Source of the DNA: Frankia sp. AgB32
GTDB lineage: Bacteria > Actinomycetota > Actinomycetes > Frankiales > Frankiaceae
Reading direction: 5' to 3'
Assembly: GCF_023243045.1 (NCBI RefSeq)
Contig: NZ_JALKFX010000089.1
Span: forward strand, 1-37,707
Length of the DNA: 37,707 nt
Made by a program: the position numbers and the translations under genes
The notes under the pieces: generated by a model
What the model was told of the DNA's origin: nothing
Seen by the model: only the letters and a program-made list of their open reading frames with translations
The model's database searches: none
Part shown: piece after piece, positions 16,946 to 24,915 of the stretch
Layout: each line of letters opens with the position of its first letter
How positions within the stretch are numbered: position 1 is the first letter of the stretch

Positions 16946-16950
16946 GACTT
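16931..16950. promoter_or_regulatory. Putative TetR-type operator, halogenase 2, site 2
   Basis: AGTTCAACGAGTCAAGACTT, 15/20 identical to the copy at 16997-17016, offset by 16 bp from site 1. Covers the -35 box of halogenase 2. Confidence 0.5.
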
Positions 16951-16996
16951 CTTGCGGTGAGTGAAAAAGCCTTGCATCGCAGGCATTTTCCCGGTA

Positions 16997-17016
16997 AATT
17001 CAACGAGCGTAGAGTT
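16997..17016. promoter_or_regulatory. Putative TetR-type operator, monooxygenase promoter
   Basis: AATTCAACGAGCGTAGAGTT, 18/20 identical to the reverse complement of the PKS site. Overlaps the monooxygenase -10 box. The same GAGTTCTTGG extension follows it as follows the site at 25122. Confidence 0.65.
17010..17015 (+). promoter_or_regulatory. -10 box of the monooxygenase promoter
   Basis: TAGAGT, 27 bases before the GTG at 17043. The matching -35 region (about 16986-16991, TTTTCC) is poor, so activity may be lower than at the other cluster promoters. Confidence 0.4.
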
Positions 17017-17042
17017 CTTGGGTCGACGTGTGGGAGGCACCC

Positions 17043-18680
17043 GTGAGCGCCAGAACCAAGCGTGAGGTCGTCATCATCGGGGCGGGTCCGGGCGGGCTGC
17101 ACCTGGCCACGGAGCTGGGTCTCGCCGGTGTTCGCGTCACGGTGCTCGAGCGCCGCGCGCGGCCGGCGACCATGTCCCGGGCGGTCGGGCTGCACGCGCG
17201 GTCGCTGGAGCTGCTGGCCATGCGGGGAATGGCGGACGAGTTCCTGGCCCGGGCCAACCCCGTCGGCCATTTCCGGATGACGATCGGCGCCACGCGCATC
17301 CAGTTCCGCCGGCTGCCCACCCGCTTCCCCAACGTGTACATCTGCCCGCAGCACGTCACCGAGGAGCTGTTGGAGAACCGCGCCCGCGAACTGGGGGTCG
17401 ACATCCGGCGTGGAGTCGAGGTGCTCGGCGTGCACCAGGACGGCGACGGGGCGACCGTGCGGTGGCGCCCGACCGGCCCGGACGTACCCCGTCCCGGCGC
17501 CCCGCGGCGGGAAGCCGAGGACTCCGCCGGCGCCGCGTCGCTGGGCGGCGGGCCGGCGGAGCAGTGGCTGCGCGCGGACTACGTCGTCGGGTGCGACGGG
17601 CCCACCAGCGTGGTCCGCGCGAGCGCCGGCATCGACTTCGTCACCGACGTCTACCCGTACAAGGTGCTGTTCGCGGACCTGCGCCTGCGGCACCCACCCG
17701 CCGACGGCGCACTGATCCAGGTCGGACGGGCCGGGCTCGGCGTGGCGATCGACTTCGGTGACGGCCGGTGGCGGGTGGGGGCGATGACCCGCGAGGAGCA
17801 GCGGCCGGCGAGCGAGCCGGCCACCCTCACCGAGATCGGCGCGGCGCTGCGCCGCATCTTCGGCCGCGACCTGGGTGCCTTCGACCCGCAGTGGGTGTCA
17901 CGGGCCCGGTTCCGCAAGGGGGGCGCGAGCACGTACCGCAACGGTCGCGTCCTCATCCTGGGCGACGCCGCCCACGTCCAGTCGCCGATCGGCGCCCAGG
18001 GCCTGAACCTGGCGCTGCACGACGCGGCCAACCTGGGCTGGAAGCTCGCCGCCGTGGTGCGCGGCGGCGTGTCACCGGACCTGCTCGACACCTTCGAGCA
18101 GGAGCGCCGGCCGTGGGTGACCCGCGTGCTGCACGTCACCGACCGCGTCTTCCGGTTGGCGATGTCACCCCTGCCGCCGGTGCGCGCGGCGCGACGTGTG
18201 GTCGTGCCGGCGCTGACCTCGATCCCGGCGGTCAACGCCGAGATCGCCGGCAACCTCACGGGCCTGGCGGTGCGCTATCCGCCGCGTGGCGGCGGCCATG
18301 CCGCCGTCGTCGGCGGGCGCCTGCCCGACGTCACGATCCGCTCGGCGGACGGTGCGACCGTCTCCCTGTTCGAGCTGCTGCGCGAGGGCCGGTTCGTCCT
18401 GGTGGACCAGGGCGACGGCGCGCTGGCCTCGGGCTGCGGGCCCTGGTCCGACCGGCTCGTGACGGTCCGCGGGCGGATCGTCGACAGCCCCGGACTCGAC
18501 GGCTACCGGGGGCTGCTGTCCAGGCCCGACGGCTACTGCGCCTGGGCTGGGGATCACCTTCCGCCGCTGCGCGAGCAGCTGCACCGCTGGTGCGGAGTCG
18601 CCCGCCTGCCGAGGTCCGTCCCCGCGGCCGCTACGGTGCCGATGTCGGCACCGGCGCCGGTGGCGGAGTCGGTGCCCTGA
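17043..18680 (+). CDS. FAD-dependent aromatic monooxygenase (phenol-hydroxylase type)
   Basis: 545 residues. The GTG at 17043 has GGGAGG five bases upstream, which favours it over the in-frame GTG at 17028. Class A flavin monooxygenase: GAGPGG at 13-18 for FAD, a CDG segment near residue 180 (VVGCDGPTSVVRASAG), and Gly307-Asp308 in LGDAAHVQSPIGAQGLN. The C-terminal 130 residues resemble the thioredoxin-like domain of PheA/TfdB/MhpA-type enzymes. Expected role: hydroxylates the aromatic ring of the product or an intermediate using NAD(P)H and O2. Divergent from halogenase 2 under shared operators, so co-expressed with it. Regiochemistry cannot be predicted. Confidence 0.9.
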   Translation: MSARTKREVVIIGAGPGGLHLATELGLAGVRVTVLERRARPATMSRAVGLHARSLELLAMRGMADEFLARANPVGHFRMTIGATRIQFRRLPTRFPNVYICPQHVTEELLENRARELGVDIRRGVEVLGVHQDGDGATVRWRPTGPDVPRPGAPRREAEDSAGAASLGGGPAEQWLRADYVVGCDGPTSVVRASAGIDFVTDVYPYKVLFADLRLRHPPADGALIQVGRAGLGVAIDFGDGRWRVGAMTREEQRPASEPATLTEIGAALRRIFGRDLGAFDPQWVSRARFRKGGASTYRNGRVLILGDAAHVQSPIGAQGLNLALHDAANLGWKLAAVVRGGVSPDLLDTFEQERRPWVTRVLHVTDRVFRLAMSPLPPVRAARRVVVPALTSIPAVNAEIAGNLTGLAVRYPPRGGGHAAVVGGRLPDVTIRSADGATVSLFELLREGRFVLVDQGDGALASGCGPWSDRLVTVRGRIVDSPGLDGYRGLLSRPDGYCAWAGDHLPPLREQLHRWCGVARLPRSVPAAATVPMSAPAPVAESVP

Positions 18681-18699
18681 ACCCGGCGCCGCACCGGCC

Positions 18700-19278
18700 T
18701 CAGGGCAGCGGGAACGGCTTGGGGTCGCCGAGCGCGCCGAGGGCGGCTGAGAGGATCTCGTCGCGGATGCCGGGTGGGATGACCCCGCCGTGCAGCCGCA
18801 GCGCGGTGACGGCGCCGTCCTTGACCGCGCCGACCGCGGCCCTGGCCCGGACCAGTCGGCCGGTGGTCGGCGGGTCCGGCCTGGCCAGCGCGGCGATGAT
18901 CCGCTCGGTGCGGTCCTCCAGGTTGTGCCGCTTCGAGTACTTCTGCAGCAGCGGCCCCTCCCCGGCGTAGAAGGCGAGATAGGCGGCGGGGTAGCGGCCC
19001 TGCAGGTCGATCAGCGCGCCCAGGGTCTGCGCGGCCGGTGGGGGCGGCGTCGCTTCGGCCGCCTCGATGATGGCGGTCAGCGCGTCGGCGGGCTCTGCCA
19101 CGATCGCGTCGAGGATCGCGTCCTTCGACGGGAAGTGGTAATAGAGCGAGCCCTTCGTGGTGCCAAGACGACCCACGATGTCCGAGATAGACGTGCCGGC
19201 GTAGCCGTGGGTGGCGAAGAGTTCGCGCGCGACATCGAGGATCTTGGTGCGCGTGCCGCCCGGCCCCTGGGTCTTCAC
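18700..19278 (-). CDS. TetR-family regulator 2 (exporter repressor)
   Basis: 192 residues, GTG start. HTH at about 10-55 (ILDVARELFATHGYAGTSIS, recognition helix ending TTKGSLYYHFPSKDAIL), followed by a TetR C-terminal domain of the kind with AFYAGEGPLLQKYSKRHN. A possible -10 TATGGT (19290-19285) lies six bases before the start and no Shine-Dalgarno is visible, so the transcript may be leaderless. Divergent from the MFS exporter across 95 bases that carry two 20-bp palindromes. This is the usual arrangement of a drug-responsive repressor that controls its own gene and an efflux pump, so it probably senses the pathway product. Confidence 0.92.
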   Translation of the reverse strand: MKTQGPGGTRTKILDVARELFATHGYAGTSISDIVGRLGTTKGSLYYHFPSKDAILDAIVAEPADALTAIIEAAEATPPPPAAQTLGALIDLQGRYPAAYLAFYAGEGPLLQKYSKRHNLEDRTERIIAALARPDPPTTGRLVRARAAVGAVKDGAVTALRLHGGVIPPGIRDEILSAALGALGDPKPFPLP

Positions 19279-19286
19279 CCGACCAC

Positions 19287-19306
19287 CATACTTGACGGTC
19301 GGTATG
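19287..19306. promoter_or_regulatory. TetR 2 operator 1
   Basis: CATACTTGACGGTCGGTATG, an imperfect 20-bp palindrome sharing CATAC and GGTATG arms with operator 2. Overlaps the exporter -35 box and the possible TetR 2 -10 box. Confidence 0.7.
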
Positions 19307-19321
19307 TTGCCGCCCTAGCCT
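19292..19321 (+). promoter_or_regulatory. Exporter promoter (-35 TTGACG, -10 TAGCCT)
   Basis: TTGACG (19292-19297) and TAGCCT (19316-19321) with an 18-bp spacer. The -35 lies inside operator 1 and the start site near 19328 inside operator 2. Confidence 0.6.
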
Positions 19322-19322
19322 C

Positions 19323-19342
19323 CATACTGAACGTTCGGTATG
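19323..19342. promoter_or_regulatory. TetR 2 operator 2
   Basis: CATACTGAACGTTCGGTATG is palindromic except for one pair. It is centred 36 bp from operator 1 and lies over the predicted exporter transcription start. Confidence 0.75.
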
Positions 19343-19373
19343 TCGATCGAACGCACCGATTGGACACTCCTCG

Positions 19374-20888
19374 ATGGCACAGCTCGACACCTCACGCGTA
19401 CCGACCGAGCGCACGGCGGCGCCGGCCCGCGAGGAAGGCTTCGTCTGGTCCGCGGCACGCACCTACGCGCTGCTCGTTCTCTGTCTCGCGACCCTGATCG
19501 AACTCATCGACGTCACGATCGTGAACGTCACCCTGCCCACGATGCAGGACGACCTGGGCTTCACGGCCGACAGCCTCCCGTGGGTGGTCAACGGCTACCT
19601 GGTGACCTTCGCCGGGTTCCTGCTGCTCGGCGGCCGGCTCGGCGACCTGTTCGGCCGCCGGCGGGTGTTCCTCGCGGGCGTCGCCCTCTTCCTCGTCGCC
19701 TCCGTGGCCTCGGGGCTGGCCACCAACGCGACGATGCTGATCGTCACTCGGCTGTTCCAGGGGGTGACGGCGGCCTTCATCGCCCCGATGACCCTGGCCA
19801 TCATCATGTCGATCTTCCCGGAGGGGCTGGCCCGCAACCGGGCGATCTCCATGTGGGGTGCCATCGGTGGGGTGAGCGGTTCGCTGGGCGTGACGATCGG
19901 CGGCCTGCTCGACAGCGGGCCGGGCTGGCGGTGGATCTTCTTCGTGAACATTCCCATCTGCCTGTTCATCCTCGCCATCGCGCCGCGCTACATTCCCGCG
20001 GACCGCCCGGCGCACCGCCACCACTCCTTCGACGTGGTGGGTTCGGTCGTCGTCACCGGCGGCGTGGGCCTGCTCTCCTACGCCATCTCGCAGACCAGCG
20101 AGCACTCCTGGAGCTCGGGTCGCTCGATCGGTCTGCTCGCCGGTGCCGCTGTGCTGCTGGCCTATTTCGTCGTGCACGAACTCCGGATAGCCCGCGAGCC
20201 GCTTGTCTCGCTGTCGATCTTTCGGATCAGATCGGTCGCGGCGGCCAACACGTTCTCGACGCTGGGTGGCGCGAGCCTGTTCGGCGTCTTCTTCCTCGTG
20301 TCGCTGCGCATGCAGCAGGTGCTGCATTACTCGCCGATCAAGACCGGGCTCATGTACCTGCCGCTGACCGGCGCCATCATGGTCTTCGCGGGAATCGCGC
20401 CGTTACTCGTGCCCCGGCTCGGAGTTCGGTACACGGTGGCGATGGGTTCCGTGATTGCGGCGGGCGGGCTGTTCCTCTTCTCCCGGGCGACACCGACCAG
20501 CGGAGTGTGGACGTCCATCGTCCTGCCCTCGATCATCACCGGCGGTGGAATGGCGATCTGGTACATCCCGATGACGATCGCGGCGGTGGCCGGGGTGCCC
20601 ACGTCCGCGGCCGGACTGGCGTCTGGCCTTGCCACGGTCACCCGGACCGTCGGCGGGGCGATCGGTGTCGCCATCGTCGCGAGCGCGGCCGCCACCCGAA
20701 CCACGCATCTGCTGGGGAGCGGCCATTCCGAGGCGGCCGCCCTCAGCGACGGTTTCAAGCTCGGTTTCGTCATCATCAGTGTCATCATGGCGGCGGGTGC
20801 GGTGGCCGCGGTGGCCCTGTTCCGTGCCGAAGGGCGGGGTGAGAAATTCGACATGGCCGGAGCGGCGGCTGCCGGTGTCGGGGAATAA
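19374..20888 (+). CDS. MFS drug exporter, DHA2 (EmrB/QacA) family
   Basis: 504 residues, with about 14 hydrophobic segments beginning near residue 30. Family motifs: DVTIVNVTLP in TM1, GGRLGDLFGRRR (motif A) in the first cytoplasmic loop, and a TM5 motif region GGVSGSLGVTIGGLL. It exports hydrophobic, often weakly acidic compounds by proton antiport, and here probably confers self-resistance to the halogenated product. Codon 344 (20403-20405) is TTA, a rare leucine codon in such GC-rich genomes that in Streptomyces requires the bldA tRNA. The Shine-Dalgarno is poor (GGA ten bases upstream). Regulated by the divergent TetR 2. Confidence 0.95.
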   Translation: MAQLDTSRVPTERTAAPAREEGFVWSAARTYALLVLCLATLIELIDVTIVNVTLPTMQDDLGFTADSLPWVVNGYLVTFAGFLLLGGRLGDLFGRRRVFLAGVALFLVASVASGLATNATMLIVTRLFQGVTAAFIAPMTLAIIMSIFPEGLARNRAISMWGAIGGVSGSLGVTIGGLLDSGPGWRWIFFVNIPICLFILAIAPRYIPADRPAHRHHSFDVVGSVVVTGGVGLLSYAISQTSEHSWSSGRSIGLLAGAAVLLAYFVVHELRIAREPLVSLSIFRIRSVAAANTFSTLGGASLFGVFFLVSLRMQQVLHYSPIKTGLMYLPLTGAIMVFAGIAPLLVPRLGVRYTVAMGSVIAAGGLFLFSRATPTSGVWTSIVLPSIITGGGMAIWYIPMTIAAVAGVPTSAAGLASGLATVTRTVGGAIGVAIVASAAATRTTHLLGSGHSEAAALSDGFKLGFVIISVIMAAGAVAAVALFRAEGRGEKFDMAGAAAAGVGE

Positions 20889-21173
20889 TGATTTCCGCCG
20901 TTTTTCGCTCTCGTTGACGGGTGCGCGTGGCGAGGTAGGTTGCGGCCCTCTCCGGCCAGACCGGTCGAGCACCACCGGGCCTGGCCGGAGATATTCGCGC
21001 GGAGTAAACCGAAAAGGGCAGCGGCGCGCCGGCCGCGGCGGTGCCCCTATTTCCTGCCCCCGGCCGTTCACGTCGCATACCGGACATCGCCGTGCCGAAG
21101 TGCACCGGGCGTTGGCTAATATGGGAGGTGGTGAACGAGCGACCCGAAATCGATAGCGCGGTCGGGAGTGGAT

Positions 21174-21470
21174 GTGGCGAGGGACTGCGAGGAGACGGGC
21201 GGGATTTCGGCTGGGCCGGCCCTGCTGCCCCAGCCGGCGGGCTCGGGGTATGTCAATCGTGTCAGATTCGAGACAGTGCATTTCGAGAGTCCGCGGCTCA
21301 GCGACGCGCTCGCGAACGCGGCCAGGTACCTGCGGGCCGTCGAGGAGGCGTCGGACTGCGCTCCGCACGTGTTGTGCGTCAACGACGCGCTCGCGTTCGG
21401 CGACGATGTCGATCCCCTGTGGCGGGTGACGCTGGTCGTGGGCTGTCCGGGCGAGGGCGGCGACGTCTGA
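21174..21470 (+). CDS. Small protein B, unknown function (paralogue of small protein A)
   Basis: 98 residues from the GTG at 21174, which has GGGAG five bases upstream; the in-frame GTG at 21168 is the alternative (100 residues). The family is not recognised. After a Gly/Ala/Pro-rich N-terminus of about 30 residues, a VHFESPRLSDALANAARYLR segment predicts a helix, and a PLWRVTLVV segment near the end predicts a strand. Both match small protein A at 9230-9487. Located after the exporter and before the carboxyltransferase; no promoter is obvious, and a strong hairpin follows it. No catalytic motif, signal peptide or membrane segment. Confidence 0.65.
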   Translation: MARDCEETGGISAGPALLPQPAGSGYVNRVRFETVHFESPRLSDALANAARYLRAVEEASDCAPHVLCVNDALAFGDDVDPLWRVTLVVGCPGEGGDV

Positions 21471-21538
21471 CCTTCTGACCTTCTGACGATCGGCGTGCGG
21501 TCGCGGTAGCGGTCGACCCGCCCCGCGTGGTCATCAGC

Positions 21539-21598
21539 GACCCCGCGAAGCCAACCGTCCGGCCCGGACCCGCCGGCCGGATCGCGCTTCGCGGGGTC
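21539..21598. terminator. Long hairpin after small protein B
   Basis: A perfect 13-bp stem: GACCCCGCGAAGC (21539-21551) and GCTTCGCGGGGTC (21586-21598), enclosing a 34-base GC-rich loop. It lies between small protein B and the carboxyltransferase promoter. No T-tract follows, so it is a probable intrinsic-type terminator of the GC-rich kind. Confidence 0.55.
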
Positions 21599-21618
21599 TT
21601 CGCTTAGGGAGCGTCTCC

Positions 21619-21646
21619 TTGACGCCACCTGTCCGCGTCGTACCCT
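21619..21646 (+). promoter_or_regulatory. Carboxyltransferase promoter (-35 TTGACG, -10 TACCCT)
   Basis: TTGACG (21619-21624) and TACCCT (21641-21646) with a 16-bp spacer. The predicted start near 21653 is directly followed by the operator. Confidence 0.5.
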
Positions 21647-21654
21647 GGTCAAAG

Positions 21655-21674
21655 AAGTCATCAATCGTTGAATT
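21655..21674. promoter_or_regulatory. Putative TetR-type operator, carboxyltransferase promoter
   Basis: AAGTCATCAATCGTTGAATT, 16/20 identical to the PKS site at 5866-5885, with an intact right half. Single copy; the neighbouring 16-bp-offset position matches only weakly. Confidence 0.6.
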
Positions 21675-21688
21675 AAGAGGGGTGTGCG

Positions 21689-23179
21689 ATGACCCAGGCC
21701 GCTTCGGAGCTGGTCACACCGGACCGGGTCGAGGTCCCGCCCCGGCTCGCGCCGCCGGGCAGCACCCGGCCGCGGCCGGCCGTGGCCGAGGGCAGGGACG
21801 GCGCCGCCGAGCGGGTCGCGGCCCTGGTCGACCCCGGCTCGCTGAGCCTGATCGGGGCAGGTGGCGGCGGGGGTGTGGCGTCCGGGCGGGGCCGGGTGGG
21901 GGGACTGCCGGTCGAGGTGTTCGCGACCGAGCCGGGCCGGCGCGGGGGAGCCCTGAGCTTCGACGACTGCGCGCGCATCGGCGCCACCATCGACCGTGCC
22001 CGCCTGGCCGACGTGCCCGTCGTCGGGATCTGGCACTCGGGCGGGGCCGACCTGCGGGAGGGGATGGCCGCCCTCGACGGCGTCAGCAGGATCTTCCGTG
22101 CCAGCGTCGCGGCCTCCGGCCGGGTTCCCCAGCTGTCCCTGGTCGTCGGGCCGGCCGCCGGCGGCGCCGCGTACGGGCCGGCGCTGACCGACCTCGTCGT
22201 CATGACCGGCGAGGCCCGCGTGTTCGTCACCGGTCCGGAGGTGGTCCGCCGGGTCACCGGGGAGGCCACGACGGCGGAGGACCTGGGCGGCCCCCGCGTC
22301 CACGGGCGTTCCAGCGGGGTCGCCCACGTGATCGCCGAGGGACGGGCGGCCGGTGTCGAGGCCACCCGGCGGCTGGTCGGCCTGCTCGGTGACCCGGGCC
22401 GCTTCCACCCGGCCGGGGCGCGCCCGACCGCCGACGCCGCCACCGCCGATCCCGGCCGGCTCCTGCCGGCGTCCCCCCGCCGCGCCTACGACGTGCGGCC
22501 GTTGGTCGACGCGATCCTCGACGGTCCGGCCACCGCGCTGCAGGGCGGCTGGGCCGCCAACGTCCATACCGCGCTGGGCCGCCTGGCCGGCCGCACGATC
22601 GGGGTGGTGGCCAACAACCCGCTGCGCCGCGGCGGCTGTCTCGACGCCGCCGCCGGCGACAAGGCGGCCCGTTTCGTGCGGATGTGCGACGCGTTCGGCA
22701 TCCCGCTGCTGGTCCTCGTCGACGTGCCCGGCTACCTGCCCGGGGTGGCGCAGGAACGCGACGGGGTCGTCCGCCGCGGCGCGAAGCTGCTGCACGCCTT
22801 CGCCGGCGCGACCGTCCCCCGCATCACCATCATCACGCGCAAGGCGTTCGGCGGTGCCTACGTGGCGATGAACAGCAAGGGGCTCGGGGCCACTGCAGTG
22901 TACGCGTGGCCGACGGCCGAGGTCGGCATCATGAACCCCGAGTCGGCGGTCGACATCCTGCACCGGCGTGACCTGGCGGCGGCGGCCGAGGCGGACCGGC
23001 CGGCCCTGCGCGGCCAGCTCGCCGAGGGCTATGCCCGCGAGGCCACCGGCGTCGCCCGCGCCGTGGACGTGGGCATCGTCGACGCCGAGATCGCGCCGGC
23101 CGAGACCCGGGCTGTGCTGATAGCCGGATTCGCCGGCGCCGGCTCGGCCCGCGGCAGCGAGCGCAACGTGCCGTTGTAA
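21689..23179 (+). CDS. Acyl-CoA carboxylase carboxyltransferase (beta) subunit
   Basis: 496 residues, ATG start after a GGGG-type ribosome binding site. The crotonase-fold carboxyltransferase halves are both visible: the N-terminal half with HSGGADLREG and VGPAAGGAAYGPALTD, and the C-terminal half with LVLVDVPGYLPGVAQE, ITIITRKAFGGAYVAMNSKGLGA and WPTAEVGIMNPESAVDIL. These match AccD/PccB subunits that transfer carboxyl from biotin to acetyl- or propionyl-CoA. No biotin carboxylase or biotin carrier subunit is in the window, so it must borrow a genomic alpha subunit. Together with the malonyl-like AT motif of the PKS and a cluster-type operator, it probably supplies malonyl-CoA for the pathway. 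Slightly shorter than usual PccB at the N-terminus. Confidence 0.93.
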   Translation: MTQAASELVTPDRVEVPPRLAPPGSTRPRPAVAEGRDGAAERVAALVDPGSLSLIGAGGGGGVASGRGRVGGLPVEVFATEPGRRGGALSFDDCARIGATIDRARLADVPVVGIWHSGGADLREGMAALDGVSRIFRASVAASGRVPQLSLVVGPAAGGAAYGPALTDLVVMTGEARVFVTGPEVVRRVTGEATTAEDLGGPRVHGRSSGVAHVIAEGRAAGVEATRRLVGLLGDPGRFHPAGARPTADAATADPGRLLPASPRRAYDVRPLVDAILDGPATALQGGWAANVHTALGRLAGRTIGVVANNPLRRGGCLDAAAGDKAARFVRMCDAFGIPLLVLVDVPGYLPGVAQERDGVVRRGAKLLHAFAGATVPRITIITRKAFGGAYVAMNSKGLGATAVYAWPTAEVGIMNPESAVDILHRRDLAAAAEADRPALRGQLAEGYAREATGVARAVDVGIVDAEIAPAETRAVLIAGFAGAGSARGSERNVPL

Positions 23180-23202
23180 GGGCCCGTTCCCGGACGACCA
23201 GA

Positions 23203-23237
23203 CCGGGCGGGACGGGCTCGTCGCCCTTCCCGCCCGG
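23203..23237. terminator. Strong hairpin terminator between convergent genes
   Basis: CCGGGCGGGA (23203-23212) pairs perfectly with TCCCGCCCGG (23228-23237); after one mismatch four further pairs close a 5-base loop. Lies between the carboxyltransferase stop (23179) and the facing stop at 23266, so it can serve both directions. Confidence 0.7.
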
Positions 23238-23265
23238 CCGTGGGATGTCCGGCGCGGCGCGCGGC

Positions 23266-24915
23266 TCAGTGGACCACCGACGGCGGGACGTTCGTGAGGT
23301 TTTCCCTGGTCAGCATCGCCCGGAACTCGGGCGGGGCGACCGTCTTCGACCAGGCCAGCATGCGCAGCCGCTTGGACCGGGTGAAGTGGTAGTAGCGGTC
23401 GTCCGGGTCGGCGAACCGGTACAGCGGTGGCACGAACGGGGCGGCGTCCAGCGCGGCGAAGACGCGCCCCGCGGCGGTCGCGGGGGTCAGCCGGCGAGCC
23501 TCGACCTCCTCGAACAGCGCGAAGACGTCGTCGAGGAGGTCCGGCAGCCCGTTCGGGAGCGCGAACCAGTAGGGGCCGTCGTAGAAGCGTTCGACGTCGG
23601 ACCAGTCGCCGCCGTGCAGGCAGCGGTTGCGGGTCGTCTTCAGGGACAGCGCGGCCAGGATCGACCACAGCAGCCAGACCCGCGAGAAGGCGTTCCACAG
23701 GGCGAAGTCGTGGGTGGCCGTCCGGGCGGCGGCGAGGATCCGGTCGTTGAACGCGATCAGTTCGGTCTGGAAGCCGGCGACGGGGGCGAACCGTTCGGGT
23801 GACCAGTCGTCGCGGCGGGCCGCGTCCAGCAGGGCCGGGGCGAGCGCGTGCACCATCTCGGCCCCCATCGTCACGTCCCGCGACAGGAACAGGTCGTTGC
23901 GGCTCGCCGACCGTTCGAACAGGAAGTACCGCGGGCCCGCCGGCACGGGGACGGTACGTTGCCACCGCTCGTCCGCGGCCCAGGGCTGGACCCTGACCGC
24001 CTCGGCGAAGCATCGGCGCAGCGCGGGGAAACGATCGACGAGGCGGGCGAAGGCCACGTCGGGGTCCTTCGGCAGATCGGCGAACAGTTCGGGGTCGACG
24101 CCCGCCGTCACCCCGCACAGCGGTGTCGCCGCCTCGGCGTGGTTGTCGAAGTGGACGACCTGGAGCCACCCGCCGGGGAACAGGTGGCTGATCGTCCCGG
24201 TCGACCAGGCGGTGGCCCGCTCGTACGCCGCCATCGGGACGCAGTCCTCGAACGGCCGCACGCCGCTCATGTGGGTCGACAGGACGCGGGACCGGGTGCG
24301 CAGGCGCGCCACCGGGTCGGGGCCGCCGAGGTGGCGGACCAGCGGCGAGTCGGGGCCGGCGGCGTCGACCACATAGCGGGCGCGGTAGGTCTCGCCGTGG
24401 GCGGTGACGATCGAGACCCCGTCGGCGCGCGGCGCGATGTCGGTCGCCTTCGGCCGCAGGCGGATAGTCCGTGCTCCGTAGGAGCGGGCGATCGCCGCCG
24501 CGTGCCGGTCGGCGGTCAGTCGGTACGGATGCCATTCGGAGTGCTCGCCCGGCACGTTGAACTGGACGGCCTGGTTCGGGTCCTGCTCCCGTCCGGGCAC
24601 GTGGTAGAGGAAGCCCAGGCTGCGCTTCACCCCGCCGCCGCGGCGGATCTCCTCGGGCAGGTCGCGCGTGAGCCCGAAGGCCGCGATCTCGGGGACGTCG
24701 AACCGCCGCGCCAGGGTGAAGAAGACCTCCGCGGTGTAGGGGACGGTCGTCTCCCCGGCGGCGGCCAGCGGATCGGCGTCGGCGTCCACCAGCAGCACCC
24801 GCAACCCATGGCGGGCGAGGACCGCGCCGAGCAGGGCGGACGCGAGGTGGACGCCGACGATCGCGACGTCGTGGATCTCGTCGGGATCAGCGAGGCGCCG
24901 CCCGTCGTCTTCCAT
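23266..24915 (-). CDS. Degenerate FAD halogenase homologue (PltD-like, probably not a halogenase)
   Basis: 549 residues from the ATG at 24915, with GGAG six bases upstream. Aligns without gaps to halogenase 2 over the N-terminal 255 residues; numbering coincides at Lys97 and Trp250, which supports this start. The FAD motif GAGIAG is GVHLAS (21-26), WLWVIP is WLQVVH (250-255), and the HAAGFIDPLFSRG flavin loop is ERSASRNDLFLSRD. GETTVPYT and Lys97 (VKRSLGFLYH) remain. The frame is intact with clean codon use, so it is maintained, not a pseudogene. As I recall, pyoluteorin PltD is likewise a halogenase homologue without a usable flavin site. A GTG at 25089 would add 58 Pro-rich residues and sits closer to the promoter. 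Function unknown. Confidence 0.88.
   Translation of the reverse strand: MEDDGRRLADPDEIHDVAIVGVHLASALLGAVLARHGLRVLLVDADADPLAAAGETTVPYTAEVFFTLARRFDVPEIAAFGLTRDLPEEIRRGGGVKRSLGFLYHVPGREQDPNQAVQFNVPGEHSEWHPYRLTADRHAAAIARSYGARTIRLRPKATDIAPRADGVSIVTAHGETYRARYVVDAAGPDSPLVRHLGGPDPVARLRTRSRVLSTHMSGVRPFEDCVPMAAYERATAWSTGTISHLFPGGWLQVVHFDNHAEAATPLCGVTAGVDPELFADLPKDPDVAFARLVDRFPALRRCFAEAVRVQPWAADERWQRTVPVPAGPRYFLFERSASRNDLFLSRDVTMGAEMVHALAPALLDAARRDDWSPERFAPVAGFQTELIAFNDRILAAARTATHDFALWNAFSRVWLLWSILAALSLKTTRNRCLHGGDWSDVERFYDGPYWFALPNGLPDLLDDVFALFEEVEARRLTPATAAGRVFAALDAAPFVPPLYRFADPDDRYYHFTRSKRLRMLAWSKTVAPPEFRAMLTRENLTNVPPSVVH

Noticed and set aside
21116-24535. A 1,139-codon open frame on the minus strand
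   Set aside because: Arg/Gly/Pro/Val-rich with no family motifs; it is the shadow of the carboxyltransferase and the degenerate halogenase, both of which have full domain motifs.
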